From the NCBI GenBank assembly GCA_037954235.1, contig JBBMOA010000004.1:16115101-16179100 (forward strand): 64,000 nucleotides of DNA, written 5' to 3'. This document shows, piece after piece, positions 50,336 through 62,993 of the stretch. This DNA comes from Aulostomus chinensis. Taxonomy: Eukaryota > Chordata > Actinopteri > Syngnathiformes > Aulostomidae. The position numbers were made by a program, and so were the translations under genes. How positions within the stretch are numbered: the first letter of the stretch is position 1; every line of letters starts with the position of its first letter. The notes under the pieces are model-generated. The model was not told the origin of the DNA and did no database searches. It saw nothing but the letters and a program-made list of their open reading frames with translations.

Positions 50336-51376
50336 AGGGCCTGAGCCAGTCCCTGGCGAAGACCCTATTATGTTTCGAAGTCACACTCGCCACTTCAAAA
50401 GTAAATTTGACCCCCTAAACATGCATGAAAACTCACCAAATTTGGTAAGCACATCGGGTGCGGCGAAAAATTCGATAATTAAAAAAAAAAGAGGCGCTCT
50501 ACTCAATAGCGCCACCTACATACACAAAAAACCACGCCACAGCCTGTAGGAATGTCCTACAGACATGGGACAAACACCATTGAACTCGTCTCATCAAGAC
50601 GGATAAATCATACACTCACACCCCTGACCTAACTGTAACAGGATGTCCACAATTTGGACACGAATGTCTAATTTTGGACAATTTTGCGGCCCGAACAAAA
50701 TCTATCTCCTCCTAAACCGTAAATGCCAGGGCTTCCAAACTTTCACACCTTACTCTCCCAACTGTGCTGATTAAAAGTTGTTCAAGGTTAATATACTACG
50801 CGCTCGGTTTGGATTTTATGAGCCGTCAAAGTGGGGGAGACACTTTTCGCCTTACAATGGAAGTCTATGGGGAGAGCGTGTCCTCTCAGGGTACATACTC
50901 TCAAACAAATGCTTCTCACATCTACACCATACATTCCACAGCTTTTAAAAACACACCACTGTATTCCTGACAAAAATCCCTACAAAAATATGGTATTTTG
51001 TGTGACTATTGACCAACGTATGCCGACTTATTCAGCTTTTACACACTACATTTCTCTGAATCCTCCACTCTCTCCACTCCAGCACAGATCAGACACAGTG
51101 CAGCGGGGGAGGGGTTCTTAATGGGCCAGCTGGCAGCTCTGCTCTCAGCTCTGCTCTCCACTCTGACAGAGATGGCAGAGAGCGAGCAGAGAAGGGAGGG
51201 GCTCTTAAAGGGCCGGCTCTCAACTCTGCACTCACACTGTGCAGCGCACTGAGGCTCGTATCTCCTAAACTACAAGGCCTAGGGATTTGCCGATTACACC
51301 GTTGGATTCGGGCCGGCGATCCGGCCGCGGTTAGGCGGGGGCTCAGGCCCTAACAACGCTGCTTGCAGCTTTAATT
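50336..51376 (+). repeat. Array unit 35: type III, copy of unit 24
   Basis: Matches 35704-36744 at +14632; the following body differs from the one after unit 24, so similarity stops at the 3' terminus. Confidence 0.85.
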
Positions 51377-52593
51377 ATTATTATTATTATTATTATTATT
51401 CTTTCTTTTTCCGCCGCCACTTTAACGCTTAATTTGACCCCCTGAACATGCATGAAATTCGCTGAAATTTTGCACACACGTCCGGTCTGGCAAAAAATTT
51501 TATATTTAAAAAAAAAATTTCGCAAAAACTCAATAGCGCCACCTAGGGAGCCAAAAAACTTGCAAAAAATTGGGAGCCCTATAACTGCTAACACAAATGT
51601 CCCACAGACATGGGACCAACACCGTTGGAATCGTCTCAGCAAGACGAACAATTCATACACTCTGACCTCTCACCTATCTACAACACAATGTCCACAAATT
51701 GGACAAAACTGTCAAAATTTAGACTTTTTTTACTCCCGAACAAAATCTATCTCCTCCTAAACCGTAAATGGCATCGCTTCCAAACTTTCACACATTACTC
51801 TCCCAACTGTGCTGATTAAAAGTTCAGTAAGAATAATATACTACGCGCTCGGTTTGGATTTTATAAGCCGTCAAAGTCGGGGAGACACGTTTTACGTTAC
51901 AATGGAAGTCAATGGGGAGGCCGTGTCCTCTCATGGTACATACTTTCAAACAAACGCTTCTCACATCTACACTGAAACTCACACACCTTCACAAAACACA
52001 CAATGGATTCCTCAGAAAAATCTCTACAAAAATATGGAATTATATTCCACTTCCAAGCAACAAATGCAGAGTTATTTGCTTTTCACACACTAAAAATGTG
52101 CATTTTTTAGCTGCTCTCCACTCTAGCACAGATGGCAGAGATTTGTTTACTGTAGTCATGGAAACCACAATTGGAGCTTCTCTGCCCTCATGTACATACT
52201 CTCAAACAAACACTTGTAGCTTCTAAACTAAAACACTCACACCTTCAAAAAGCACACCATTGAATTCCTGACAAAAAACTCTACGCACTGATGTCTTTAC
52301 ATTCCACTTTTGACCCACATATGCTGAGTTATGACTGGTTTTCACAGTAAAACTGCCAAATCCTCCTCTGCTCTCCACTCTGACACAGATGGCAGAGAGC
52401 GAGCAGAGAAGGGAGGGGCTCTTAAAGGGCCAGCTCTCAACTCTGCACTCGCACTGTGCAGCGAACTGAGGCTCGTATCTCCTAAACTACAAGGCCTAGG
52501 GATTTGCCGATTACACCGTTGGATTGGGGCCGGCGATCCGGCCGCGGTTAGGCGGGGGCTCAGGCCCTAACAACGCTGCTTGCAGCTTTAATT
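51377..52593 (+). repeat. Array unit 36: headless with long (ATT)n, A and B, H1
   Basis: Begins with about eight ATT repeats, then CTTTCTTTTTCCGCCGCC. The core carries the CGTCTCAGCAAGACG loop variant shared with unit 40. Confidence 0.85.
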
Positions 52594-53852
52594 AGGGCCT
52601 GAGCCAGAAGGTACTTCTGGCGAAGACCCTATTATGTTTGCTCGGCAGAGCAACACATTAGCAGCACTAAAAACACTAAAAACACACACTAAACAGTGTC
52701 CCAGCCCCCCCAACACCCATGAGGCAACTGGGCCAGACGGCCCGGAGCCAGTTTTCACATACACACCCATTCAAAACCTGGTATTATACTGTTCTTGCTC
52801 TCAATGAGTGCGCGCTATATGCGCATAATGCGCATAACGCGCATAATCTAATTTGACCCCCTGAACATGCATGAAATTCGCTGAAATTTGGCACAATCGT
52901 TCGGTATGTCTCAACATTCACTAATCAAAACCAAAAACGCCACTAAAGTCTATAGCGCCACCTAGGGAGCCACACAAAAAAAAGATAATTTTTTTTAATT
53001 TCGCGCGCTATAACTCCTCACACAAAACTCCCACAGACATGGGACCAACACCGTTGGACTCGTCTCATCAAGACGAACAATTCTTACACTCTGACCCCTC
53101 ACCTATCTCCAACAGAATGTCCACAAATTGGACAAAACTGTCAAAATCAGGACTTTTTTTACTCCCCGAACAAAATCTATCTCCTCCTAAACCGTAAATG
53201 CCAGGGCTTCCAAACTTTCACACATTACTCTCCCAACTGTGCTGATTAAAAGTTCAGTAAGAATAATATACTACGCGCTCGGTTCCCATTTTATAAGCCG
53301 TCAAAGTCGGGGAGACACGTTTCACGCTTACAATGGAAGTCAATGGGGAGGCCGTGTCCTCTCAGGGTACATACTCTCAAACAAATGCTTCTCACGTCTA
53401 TACCATACATCGCACAGCTTTTAAAAACACACCACTGTATTCCTGACAAAAATCCCTACAAAAATATGGTATTTTGTGTGACTTTTGACCAACGTATGCC
53501 GACTTATTCAGCTTTTACACACTACATTTCTCTTAATCCTCCACTCTCTCCACTCCAGCACAGATCAGACACAGTGCAGCGGGGGAGGGGTTCTTAAAGG
53601 GCCAGCTGGCAGCTCTGCTCTCAGCTCTGCTCTCCACTCTGACAGAGATGGCAGAGAGCGAGCAGAGAAGGGAGGGGCTCTTAAAGGGCCGGCTCTCAGC
53701 TCTGCACTCGCACTGTGCGGCGCACTGAGGCTCGTATCTCCTAAACTACAAGGCCGAGGGATTTGCCGATTACACCGTTGGATTCGGGCCGGCGATCCGG
53801 CCGCGGTTAGGCGGGGGCTCAGGCCCTAACAACGCTGCTTGCAGCTTTAATT
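52594..53852 (+). repeat. Array unit 37: type I head, no B, H1
   Basis: The only type I unit with an H1 rather than an H2 tail, so head and tail types are not strictly linked. Confidence 0.85.
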
Positions 53853-55273
53853 AGGGCCTGAGCCAGAAGGTACTTCTGGGCGAAGACCCTATTATGTTTC
53901 GAAGTCAGAGAGACACGAAGTCAGCGCTAAAAGCAGTAAAAACACACACTTAGGAACATCACAGGCCTCTAAAAACATCACAGGAGGGTCCGGGGGGGGA
54001 CGGGGGGTGAGGTCCCCCATTGAAACCAATGGTGGCAAAAATTATATCTGAAATTGCTGCGTTTTTTTGGCTATTATTCTTTCTTTCTTCCGCCGCGACT
54101 TTAACGCTGAATTTGACCCCCTGAACATGCATGAAATTCGCTGAATTTTTGCACACACGTCCGGTCCGGCGAAAAATTTTATATTTAAAAAAAAAATTTC
54201 ACCAAAACTCAATAGCGCCACCTAGGGAGCAAAAAAACTAAAAAAAAATTGGGAGCGCTATAACTGCTTGCACGAATGTCCCACAGACATGGGACCAACA
54301 CCGTTGGAATCGTCTCATTAAGACGAAAAATTCATACACTCTGACCTCTCACCTATCTACAACACAATGTCCACAAATTGGACAAAACTGTCAAAAAAAG
54401 GAATTTTTTACTCCCCGAACAAAATCTATCTCCTCCTAAACCGTAAATGGCATCGCTTCCAAACTTTCACACATTACTCTCCCAACTGTGCTGATTAAAA
54501 GTTCAGTAAGAATAATATACTACGCGCTCGGTTTGGATTTTATAAGCCGTCAAAGTCGGGGAGACACGTTTTACGTTACAATGGAAGTCAATGGGGAGGC
54601 CGTGTCCTCTCATGGTACATACTCTCGAACAAACGCTTGGCACGTCTAAACTAAAACTCTCACAGCTTCACAAAACATATCAGTCGATTGCTCAGAAAAA
54701 TCTCTACAAAAATATGGTATTATATTCCACTTCCAAGCAACATATGCAGAGTTATTTGCTTTTCACACACTAAAAATGTACACTTTTAAGCTGCTCTCCA
54801 CTCAGGCACAGATGGCAGAGATTTGTTTACTGTAGTCATGGAAACCACAATTGGAGGGTCTCTGCCCTCATGTACATACTCTCAAACAAACACTTGTATC
54901 TTCTAAACTAAAACACTCACACCTTCAGAAAACACACCATTGAATTCCTGAGAAAAACCTCTACGCACTGATGTCTTTACATTCCACTTTTGACCAACAT
55001 ATGCTGAGTTATGACTGTGTTTGTCAGTTAAACTGCCAAATCCTCCTCTGCTCTCCACTCTGACACAGATGGCAGAGAGCGAGCAGAGAAGGGAGGGGCT
55101 CTTAAAGGGCCGGCTCTCAGCTCTGCACTCACACTGTGCAGCGCACTGAGGCTCGTATCTCCTAAACTACAAGGCCTAGGGATTTGCCGATTACACCGTT
55201 GGATTGGGGCCGGCGATCCGGCCGCGGTTAGGCGGGGGCTCAGGCCCTAACAACGCTGCTTGCAGCTTTAATT
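53853..55273 (+). repeat. Array unit 38: complete type II, H1
   Basis: First half is almost the same as unit 11; subrepeat A and beyond differ at several sites (for example GCTTGGCACGTC), suggesting a mosaic. Confidence 0.8.
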
Positions 55274-56701
55274 ATTATTAGGGCCTGAGCCAGAAGGTAC
55301 TTCTGGGCGAAGACCCTATTATGTTTCGAAGTCAGAGAGACACGAAGTCAGCGCTAAAAGCAGTAAAAACACACACTTAGGAACATCACAGGCCTCTAAA
55401 AACATCACAGGAGGGTCCGGGGGGGGACAGGGGGGTGAGGTCCCCCATTGAAACCTATGGTGGCAAAAATTATATCTGAAATTGCTGCGTTTTTTTGGCT
55501 ATTATTCTTTCTTTCTTCCGCCGCGACTTTAACGCTGAATTTGACCCCCTGAACATGCATGAAATTCGCTGAATTTTTGCACACACGTCCGGTCCGGCGA
55601 AAAATTTTATATTTTAAAAAAAAATGTCACCAAAACTCAATAGCGCCACCTAGGGAGCCAAAAAACTAAAAAAAAATTGGGAGCGCTATAACTGCTTGCA
55701 CGAATGTCCCACAGACATGGGACCAACACCGTTGGAATCGTCTCATTAAGACGAACAATTCATACGCTCTGACCTCTGACCTATCTACAACAGAATGTCC
55801 ACAAATTGGACAAAACTGTCAAAATGAGGAGTTTTGCTCCTCCCCGAACAAAATCTATCTCCTCCTAAACCGTAAATGGCACCGCTTCCAGACTTTCACA
55901 CATTACTCTCCCAACTGTGCTGATTAAAAGTTCAGTAAGAATAATATACTACGCGCTCGGTTTGGATTTTATAAGCCGTCAAAGTCGGGGAGACACGTTT
56001 TACGTTACAATGGAAGTCAATGGGGAGGCCGTGTCCTCTCATGGTACATACTGTTAAACAAACGCTTCTCACGTCTACACTAAAACTCACACAGCTTCAC
56101 AAAACACACAATGGATTCCTCAGAAAAATCTCTACAAAAATATGGTATTATATTCCACTTCCAAGCAACAAATGCAGAGTTATTTGCTTTTCACACACTA
56201 AAAATGTACACTTTTCAGCTGCTCTCCACTCAGGCACAGATGGCAGAGATTTGTTTACTGTAGTCATGGAAACCACAATTGGAGGGTCTCTGCCCTCATG
56301 TACATACTCTCAAACAAACACTTGTAGCTTCTAAACTAAAACACTCACACCTTCAAAAAGCACACCATTGAATTCCTGAGAAAAAACTCTACACACTGAT
56401 GTCTTTACATTACACTTTTGACCAACATATGCAGAGTTATGACTGTGTTTCACAGTAAAACTGCCAAATCCTCCTCTGCTCTCCACTCTGACACAGATGG
56501 CAGAGAGCGAGCAGAGAAGGGAGGGGCTCTTAAAGGGCCGGCTCTCAACTCTGCACTCACACTGTGCAGCGCACTGAGGCTCGTATCTCCGAAACTACAA
56601 GGCCTAGGGATTTGCCGATTACACCGTTGGATTGGGGCCGGCGATCCGGCCGCGGTTAGGCGGGGGCTCAGGCCCTAACAACGCTGCTTGCAGCTTTAAT
56701 T
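55274..56701 (+). repeat. Array unit 39: complete type II, H1
   Basis: A few extra bases of ATT tract lie between the previous terminus and the head (head from about 55278). Core close to unit 11; ACTGTTAAAC replaces ACTCTCGAAC in subrepeat A. Confidence 0.8.
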
Positions 56702-57899
56702 ATTCTTTCTTTTTCCGCCGCCACTTTAACGCTTAATTTGACCCCCTGAACATGCATGAAATTCGCTGAAATTTTGCACACACGTCCGGTCTGGCAAAAA
56801 ATTTTATATTTAAAAAAAAAATTTCGCAAAAACTCAATAGCGCCACCTAGGGAGCCAAAAAACTCTCAAAAAATTGGGAGCCCTATAACTGCTAACACGA
56901 ATGTCCCACAGACATGGGACCAACACCGTTGGAATCGTCTCAGCAAGACGAACAATTCATACACTCTGACCTCTCACCTATCTACAACACAATGTCCACA
57001 AATTGGACAAAACTGTCAAAATTTAGACTTTTTTTACTCCCAAACAAAATCTATCTCCTCCTAAACCGTAAATGGCATCGCTTCCAAACTTTCACACATT
57101 ACTCTCCCAACTGTGCTGATTAAAAGTTCAGTAAGAATAATATACTACGCGCTCGGTTTGGATTTTATAAGCCGTCAAAGTCGGGGAGACACATTTCACG
57201 CTTACAATGGAAGTCAATGGGGTGGCCGTGTCCTCTCATTGTACATACTCTCGAACAAACGCTTGTCACGTCTACACTGAAACTCTCACAGCTTCACAAA
57301 ACACACCACTGGATTCCTCAGAAAAATCTCTACAAAAATATGGAATTATATTTCACTTCCAAGCAAGAAATGCAGAGTTATTTGCTTTTCACACACTAAA
57401 AATGTACACTTTTTAGCTGCTCTCCACTCAGGCACAGATGGCAGAGATTTGTTTACTGTAGTCATGGAAACCACAATTGCAGCTTCTCTGCCCTCATGTA
57501 CATACTCTCAAACAAACACTTGTAGCTTCTAAACTAAAACACTCACACCTTCAAAAAGCACACCATTGAATTCCTGACAAAAAACTCTACGCACTGATGT
57601 CTTTACATTCCACTTTTGACCAACATATGCTGAGTTATGACTGTGTTTGTCAGTAAAACTGCCAAATCCTCCTCAGCTCTCCACTCTGACACAGATGGCA
57701 GAGAGCGAGCAGAGAAGGGAGGGGCTCTTAAAGGGCCGGCTCTCAACTCTGCACTCACACTGTGCAGCGAACTGAGGCTCGTATCTCCTAAACTACAAGG
57801 CCTAGGGATTTGCCGATTACACCGTTGGATTGGGGCCGGCGATCCGGCCGCGGTTAGGCGGGGGCTCAGGCCCTAACAACGCTGCTTGCAGCTTTAATT
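56702..57899 (+). repeat. Array unit 40: headless, A and B, H1
   Basis: Core closely related to unit 36 (GGTCTGGCAAAAAATTTT and the CAGCA loop); no solo head found for it. Confidence 0.8.
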
Positions 57900-58923
57900 A
57901 GGGCCTGAGCCAGTCCCTGGCGAAGACCCTATTATGTTTCGAAGTCACACTCGCCACTTCAAAAGTAAATTTGACCCCCTAAACATGCATGAAAACTCAC
58001 CAAATTTGGTAAGCACATCGGGTGCAGCGAAAAATTCGATAATTAAAAAAAAAAGAGGCGGTCTACTCAATAGCGCCACCTACATACACAAAAAACCACG
58101 CCACAGACTGTAGGAATGTCCTACAGACTTGGGACAAACACCATTGAACTCGTCTCATCAAGACGGATAAATCATACACTCACACCCCTGACCTAACTGT
58201 AACAGGATGTCCACAATTTGGACACGAATGTCTAATTTTGGACAATTTTGCGCCCCGAACAAAATCTATCTCCTCCTAAACCGTAAATGCCAGGTCTTCC
58301 AAACTTTCACACATTACTCTCCCAACTGTGCTGATTAAAAGTTGTTCAAGGTTAATATACTACGCGCTCGGTTTGGATTTTATGAGCCGTCAAAGTGGGG
58401 GAGACACTTTTCGCCTTACAATGGAAGTCTATGGGGAGAGCGTGTCCTCTCAGGGTACATACTGTCAAACAAATGCTTCTCACATCTACACCATACATTC
58501 CACAGCTTTTAAAAACACACCACTGTATTCCTGACAAAAATCCCTACAAAAATATGGTATTTTGTGTGACTTTTGATCAACGTATGCCGACTTATTCACC
58601 TTTTACACACTACATTTCTCTTAATCCTCCACTCTATCCACTCTAGCTCAGATCAGACACAGTGCAGCGGGGGAGGGGTTCTTAATGGGCCAGCTGGCAG
58701 CTCTGCTCTCAGCTCTGCTCTCAGCTCTGACAGAGATGGCAGAGAGCGAGCAGAGAAGGGAGGGGCTCTTAAAGGGCCGGCTCTCAGCTCTGCACTCACA
58801 CTGTGCAGCGCACTGAGGCTTGTATCTCCTAAACTACAAGGCCTAGGGATTTGCCGATTACACCGTTGGATTCGGGCCGGTGTCGGGGCTCAGGCCCTAA
58901 CAACGCTGCTTGCAGCTTTAATT
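57900..58923 (+). repeat. Array unit 41: type III, tail hairpin deleted
   Basis: At 58884/58885 GGTGTC joins GGGGCTCAGG directly. Relative to other H2 tails, 24 bp containing the whole CGCGGCC-GTA-GGCCGCG hairpin is gone, while the 3' ATIR and terminal hairpin are intact. Confidence 0.85.
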
Positions 58924-60378
58924 ATACTTTCTTTTTTCCGCGTACTTTTAAATCCTTAATTTGACCCCCTGAACATGCATGAAATTCGCTGAAATTTTGC
59001 ACACACATCCGGTCTGGCGAAAAATTTTATATTTAAAAAAAAAATTTCGCAAAAACTCAATAGCGCCACCTAGGGAGCAAAAAAACTCAAAAAAACTTTG
59101 GAGCGCTATAACTGCTTGCACGAATGTCCCACAGACATGGGACCAACACCGTTGCACTCGTCTCATCAAGACAAAAATTTCATACGCTCTGACCTCTCAC
59201 CTATCTACAACACAATGTCCACAAATTGGACAAAACTGTCAAAATGAGGACTTTTGCTCCTCCCCGAACAAAATCTATCTCCTCCTAAACCGTAAATGGC
59301 ATCGCTTCCAAACTTTCACACATTACTCTCCCAACTGTGCTGATTAAAAGTTCAGTAAGAATAATATACTACTCGCTCGGTTTGGATTTTATAAGCCGTC
59401 AAAGTCGGGGAGACACGTTTTACGTTACAATGGAAGTCAATGGGGAGGCCGTGTCCTCTCATGGTACATACTTTCAAACAAACGCTTCTCACATCTACAC
59501 TGAACCTCACACAGCTTCATAAAACACACACTGGATTCCTCAGAAAAATCTCTACAAAAATATGGAATTATATTCCACTTCCAAGCAACAAATGCAGAGT
59601 TATTTGCTTTTCACACACTAAAAATGTGCATTTTTTAGCTGCTCTCCACTCAGGCACAGATAGCAGAGATTTGTTTACTGTAGTCATGGAAACCACAATT
59701 GCAGCTTCTCTGCCCTCATGTACATACTCTCAAACAAACACTTGTAGCTTCTAAACTAAAACACTCACACATTCAGAAAACACACCATTGAATTCCTGAG
59801 AAAAAACTCTACGCACTGATGTCTTTACATTCAACTTTTGACCAACATATGCTGAGTTATGACTGTGTTTGTCAGTAAAACTGCCAAATCCTCCTCTGCT
59901 CTCCACTCTAGCACAGATGGCAGAGATTTGTTTACTGTAGTCATGGAAACCACAATTGGAGCTTCTCTGCCCTCATGTACATACTCTCAAACAAACACTT
60001 GTATCTTCTAAACTAAAACACTCACACCTTCAGAAAACACACCATTGAATTCCTGAGAAAAAACTGTACGCACTGATGTCTTTACATTCCACTTTTGACC
60101 AACATATGCTGAGTTATGACTGTGTTTCACAGTAAAACTGCCAAATCCTCCTCTGCTCTCCACTCTGACAGAGATGGCAGAGAGCGAGCAGAGAAGGGAG
60201 GGGCTCTTAAAGGGCCGGCTCTCAGCTCTGTAGTCACACTGTGCAGCGAACTGAGGCTCGTATCTCCTAAACTACAAGGCCTAGGGATTTGCCGATTACA
60301 CCGTTGGATTGGGGCCGACGATCCGGCCGCGGTTAGGCGGGGGCTCAGGCCCTAACAACGCTGCTTGCAGCTTTAATT
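58924..60378 (+). repeat. Array unit 42: right-edge unit, headless, A-B-B, H1-like
   Basis: Near-copy of unit 25 at about +22179. H1 carries a change (GGCCGACGATCCGGCC). The array ends precisely at this unit's GCAGCTTTAATT. Confidence 0.85.
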
Positions 60379-60715
60379 TTAAATTCAAGCTCGGAGACAT
60401 GACTGGACTGAATCAGAGAAAATAAGAATAACCCCTATAGCTTCGGCGTACATCATCAGGCTGCCTGTTTTAATATATGGCTGTGAAGTCCTGCTTGTGG
60501 AGACCAAGAAAAGGGTCAGAAAGAACACTTGCTTTTCTTCTTCAGCTCTTTCACTCATCCTCTTTACTTAAGGACACAGTTTTGTGTCTTCATTCATATC
60601 TCGCTCTCCCTCTTTGTTATTTTCTACTTTTTTCCACTCTGGTACATTCTCTCGCTTCATTCATTCTACTTTAATCCTTGACATTATTCTTGATTTTGTC
60701 TCTCTTTCCATCCCT

Positions 60716-60718
<3 letters not shown>
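60379..60718. other. Right flank, no gene seen
   Basis: Sequence without array homology starts right after TTTAATT. No coding region supported. Confidence 0.6.

Positions 60719-60776
<58 letters not shown>
60719..60776 (+). repeat. (TC)n microsatellite
   Basis: About 28 uninterrupted TC dinucleotides, continuing imperfectly to about 60800. Confidence 0.95.
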
Positions 60777-60781
<5 letters not shown>

Positions 60782-60799
60782 CTCTCTCTTTCTTTCAGT

Positions 60800-62620
60800 C
60801 TCTTATCCACGCTGATGGATTTCACTGCAGGGGGTCACTCAGGTCTGCTTTTAAAAAGCAGCGTGAGCGAAATGTGTGTCATTTTTCTCCTTAACTGGAT
60901 CATTTGTATTTATTTACCCCCCTCTGTACTGACACTCGCCTTAACTAGAGAGAACATGAGAGCTATTTAAGGGGGGACCGGCTCCCACCCCTTAACCCTA
61001 TTAACCCCCAAGTGGACCCAAATGATGATAAATAGACAATGTGGTGATTGGGGACTCAATCTGGTGGCGGCCTTGGTAATCCATACTGTTGATGGAGCTA
61101 CAGTATGTATCACTTGCCTGTTTGTTTTGATTTGTGTGCGAGTTTAAGCAGAGAGTCTGACCTTGGGTTGAGTCAGAGCATTGGTATTGGTATTTGCAGA
61201 CTTCTTTGAAGATTTCTTTTCATCATTTAACATCATTTATTTTATCTCACTTAACAACACAGTATTGGAATTAAGAGATGAGAAAGTATCACAACTGACA
61301 AATGGCTTGCCAAAATATTTTTTCAAGTCGCTTTTCCCTCAATTCTCTCAAAGCCCAACACTGGACAAACAGAACTGGCCATTTGTGAGGATAAAGGGGA
61401 GGTTCAATTCCATCATTTTTCACTGAGTTGTGATGGGGTTGCTAGCTAACAGAGTCTGAGCTGCAAAGTGGTTCTGCTCCATCTTATTAGCCACTAGCTA
61501 GCTCTGAAAACTCTGCATCTGCATTGTGACAAACCTTCGAGTGTTAGAGGCCAGAGATTTTCCTAAACATCATCTTCCAGATGGGAGGTGCAATGTTCAC
61601 AGCACATACAGACATTGAGAAATTATTTTTCATAATCTGATCAGCCCTCATCGATGTGGCCAGTCTGATTGTCTGGAACCCATATGGGACGATTACGATC
61701 GATTGAAACGTCTTACTTCTGAGCCTGTGCAAAAATACTGTGCTGAACCCAAACCAGTGAAGAATCCTATTGGCTTTAGCTGGAGGGAACCCACGGTGTT
61801 GCTAGCTTCTGGGTTGGCCGACAAGACTATGACATGCTAGTCAGTCTGCTCCGTTATAATTCTTTATAATTAATAATTCCAGTCTCTGAGACTGTGTTAA
61901 TGCCCACTTGTCCTTTTGGGCATCTGCGTGTGTGTCTTCACAGAGGACAGACAGGTGAGACAAGTGTCTGGGAACATCTGTATATAAATATTGTTTTAGT
62001 GCACAGCTGTCAGTACAGTGCAGCAGATGGTTGCCATGGTCGATAAATGCGTGCTATTGTCTATCTATTGACATAACGCATGCATATTGTATGAAAACCT
62101 CAACATCGATCTCAATTTATCCCCAGCTTGCAGTCAATATGTTCTTTAAAGAATGTTGCCGTAGCCATAAGCCCACCGGAATATGTTCCCTCCATGGAAA
62201 TGTGCTGACTTGCTGAGTGGGAATCTTGAAAGAGGGGATTGTATTAAATGATATAGGGACACCTTGAGGAAGGAGGGAGGGAGGGAGCAGGTAATCTATT
62301 CAACTTTATTGTACATTCAATGAGACACATTCACCCTCTCATATCGTCGCGCCCCTCCTCTCAACCTCCTTCTGTGTTCTCTCTGAAAGCAAAACTTTAC
62401 AAAGGAACCCAGCTGAGGACTTGAGGAACGTTCCGTGGAGGGTCTTTTCTCCTCCCTCTCCTCTCCTACATCCACTCTATTCTGTTCTCCCACTTTGTCA
62501 TTTTTTTTTCTCTGTTCATAAATATTTTTCCAGACTTTTATTTTCAGTCCTCTGTCTCTTTAACATACATTTGTTTCTCCACCAAAGCGCGTCTCTTCTC
62601 AATACAGCCACGTGCACACC
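60800..62620. other. Unique non-coding flank
   Basis: No ORF with recognisable protein features; a short GGGA repeat lies at about 62270-62286. An exon of a host gene cannot be excluded, but none is recognisable. Confidence 0.55.
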
Positions 62621-62648
62621 CGCGCGCGCGCACACACACACACACACT
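62621..62648 (+). repeat. (CG)n-(CA)n microsatellite
   Basis: About five CG dinucleotides run into about nine CA dinucleotides, a Z-DNA-prone alternating purine-pyrimidine tract. Confidence 0.9.
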
Positions 62649-62796
62649 GTGCCTTTTTTCTCCTATTCCGTCTTTCCTCTCTTGCCTTTGTGATTTATGA
62701 CACCGAGCTGAGAATCTGTAATGTAGATAGCAAAACCTGCTTCACTCCTCCCTTTCATTCCACCCTCTATCGGTGCATCAAGGCAATAGGGATTTG

Positions 62797-62831
62797 TGAG
62801 TGTGCGGGTGTGTGTGCGTGCGTGTGTGTTT
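62797..62831 (+). repeat. Imperfect (GT)n microsatellite
   Basis: GT/GC alternating tract interrupted by GCG. Confidence 0.8.
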
Positions 62832-62931
62832 GTTTATAGAGACCTTTACTGCCACTGATGGCACAAGGCAAGACCCCTATATGACTGTATGACTGTTGAG
62901 ATTTACTGACTCTGGGGGTACAGGGGTGCAA

Positions 62932-62993
62932 AACACACACACACTCACCACACAAACATATACACACGCACACACGCGCGCACACACACACAC
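62932..62993 (+). repeat. Imperfect (CA)n/(CG)n microsatellite
   Basis: ACACAC runs broken by TCACC, ATATAC and CGCGCG. ORFs over it are low complexity on both strands. Confidence 0.85.

Larger units (their letters stand above)
3958..60378 (+). repeat. 56-kb array of Helentron-like non-autonomous elements (43 units, head to tail)
   Basis: Forty-three 3' ends (ATIR GGCTCAGGCCCTAA, then hairpin GCTGC-TT-GCAGC, then TTTAATT) and 34 heads (TTAGGGCCTGAGCC), all in one orientation. Order inside a unit: head (type I, II, III or absent); T-rich CTTTC tract; conserved core with GCGCCACCTA, CCTCCTAAACCGT and TAATATACTACGCGCTCGG; subrepeats A and B; GAGCGAGCAGAGAAGG tail; hairpin H1 or H2; 3' ATIR; terminal hairpin. 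Heads: type I continues into GCTCGGCAGAGCAACAC, type II into CGAAGTCAGAGAGACACG plus a G-rich patch, type III is the short CCAG-TCC-CTGG form. Asymmetric terminal inverted repeats and the 3' hairpin are known Helentron/Helitron2 traits; assigning these units to that class is inference, because no transposase is encoded within them. Confidence 0.85.

Noticed and set aside
3958..60378. CRISPR array or bacterial repeat system
   Set aside because: Units are over 1 kb, spacers are absent, and the neighbouring gene is a eukaryotic Helentron ORF.
3958..60378. Simple tandem satellite with one repeat unit
   Set aside because: Heads and tails are unequal in number, with solo heads and headless bodies of different subfamilies, which a plain unequal-crossover satellite does not produce by itself.
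3958..60378. TIR DNA-transposon MITE array
   Set aside because: The inverted repeat is asymmetric: the 3' copy is internal, followed by a hairpin and TTTAATT, and no target-site duplication is apparent. Not fully excluded without dispersed copies.
60584..60970. 128 aa ORF over the CT repeat
   Set aside because: Its middle is a translated (TC)n run and it has no domain features.
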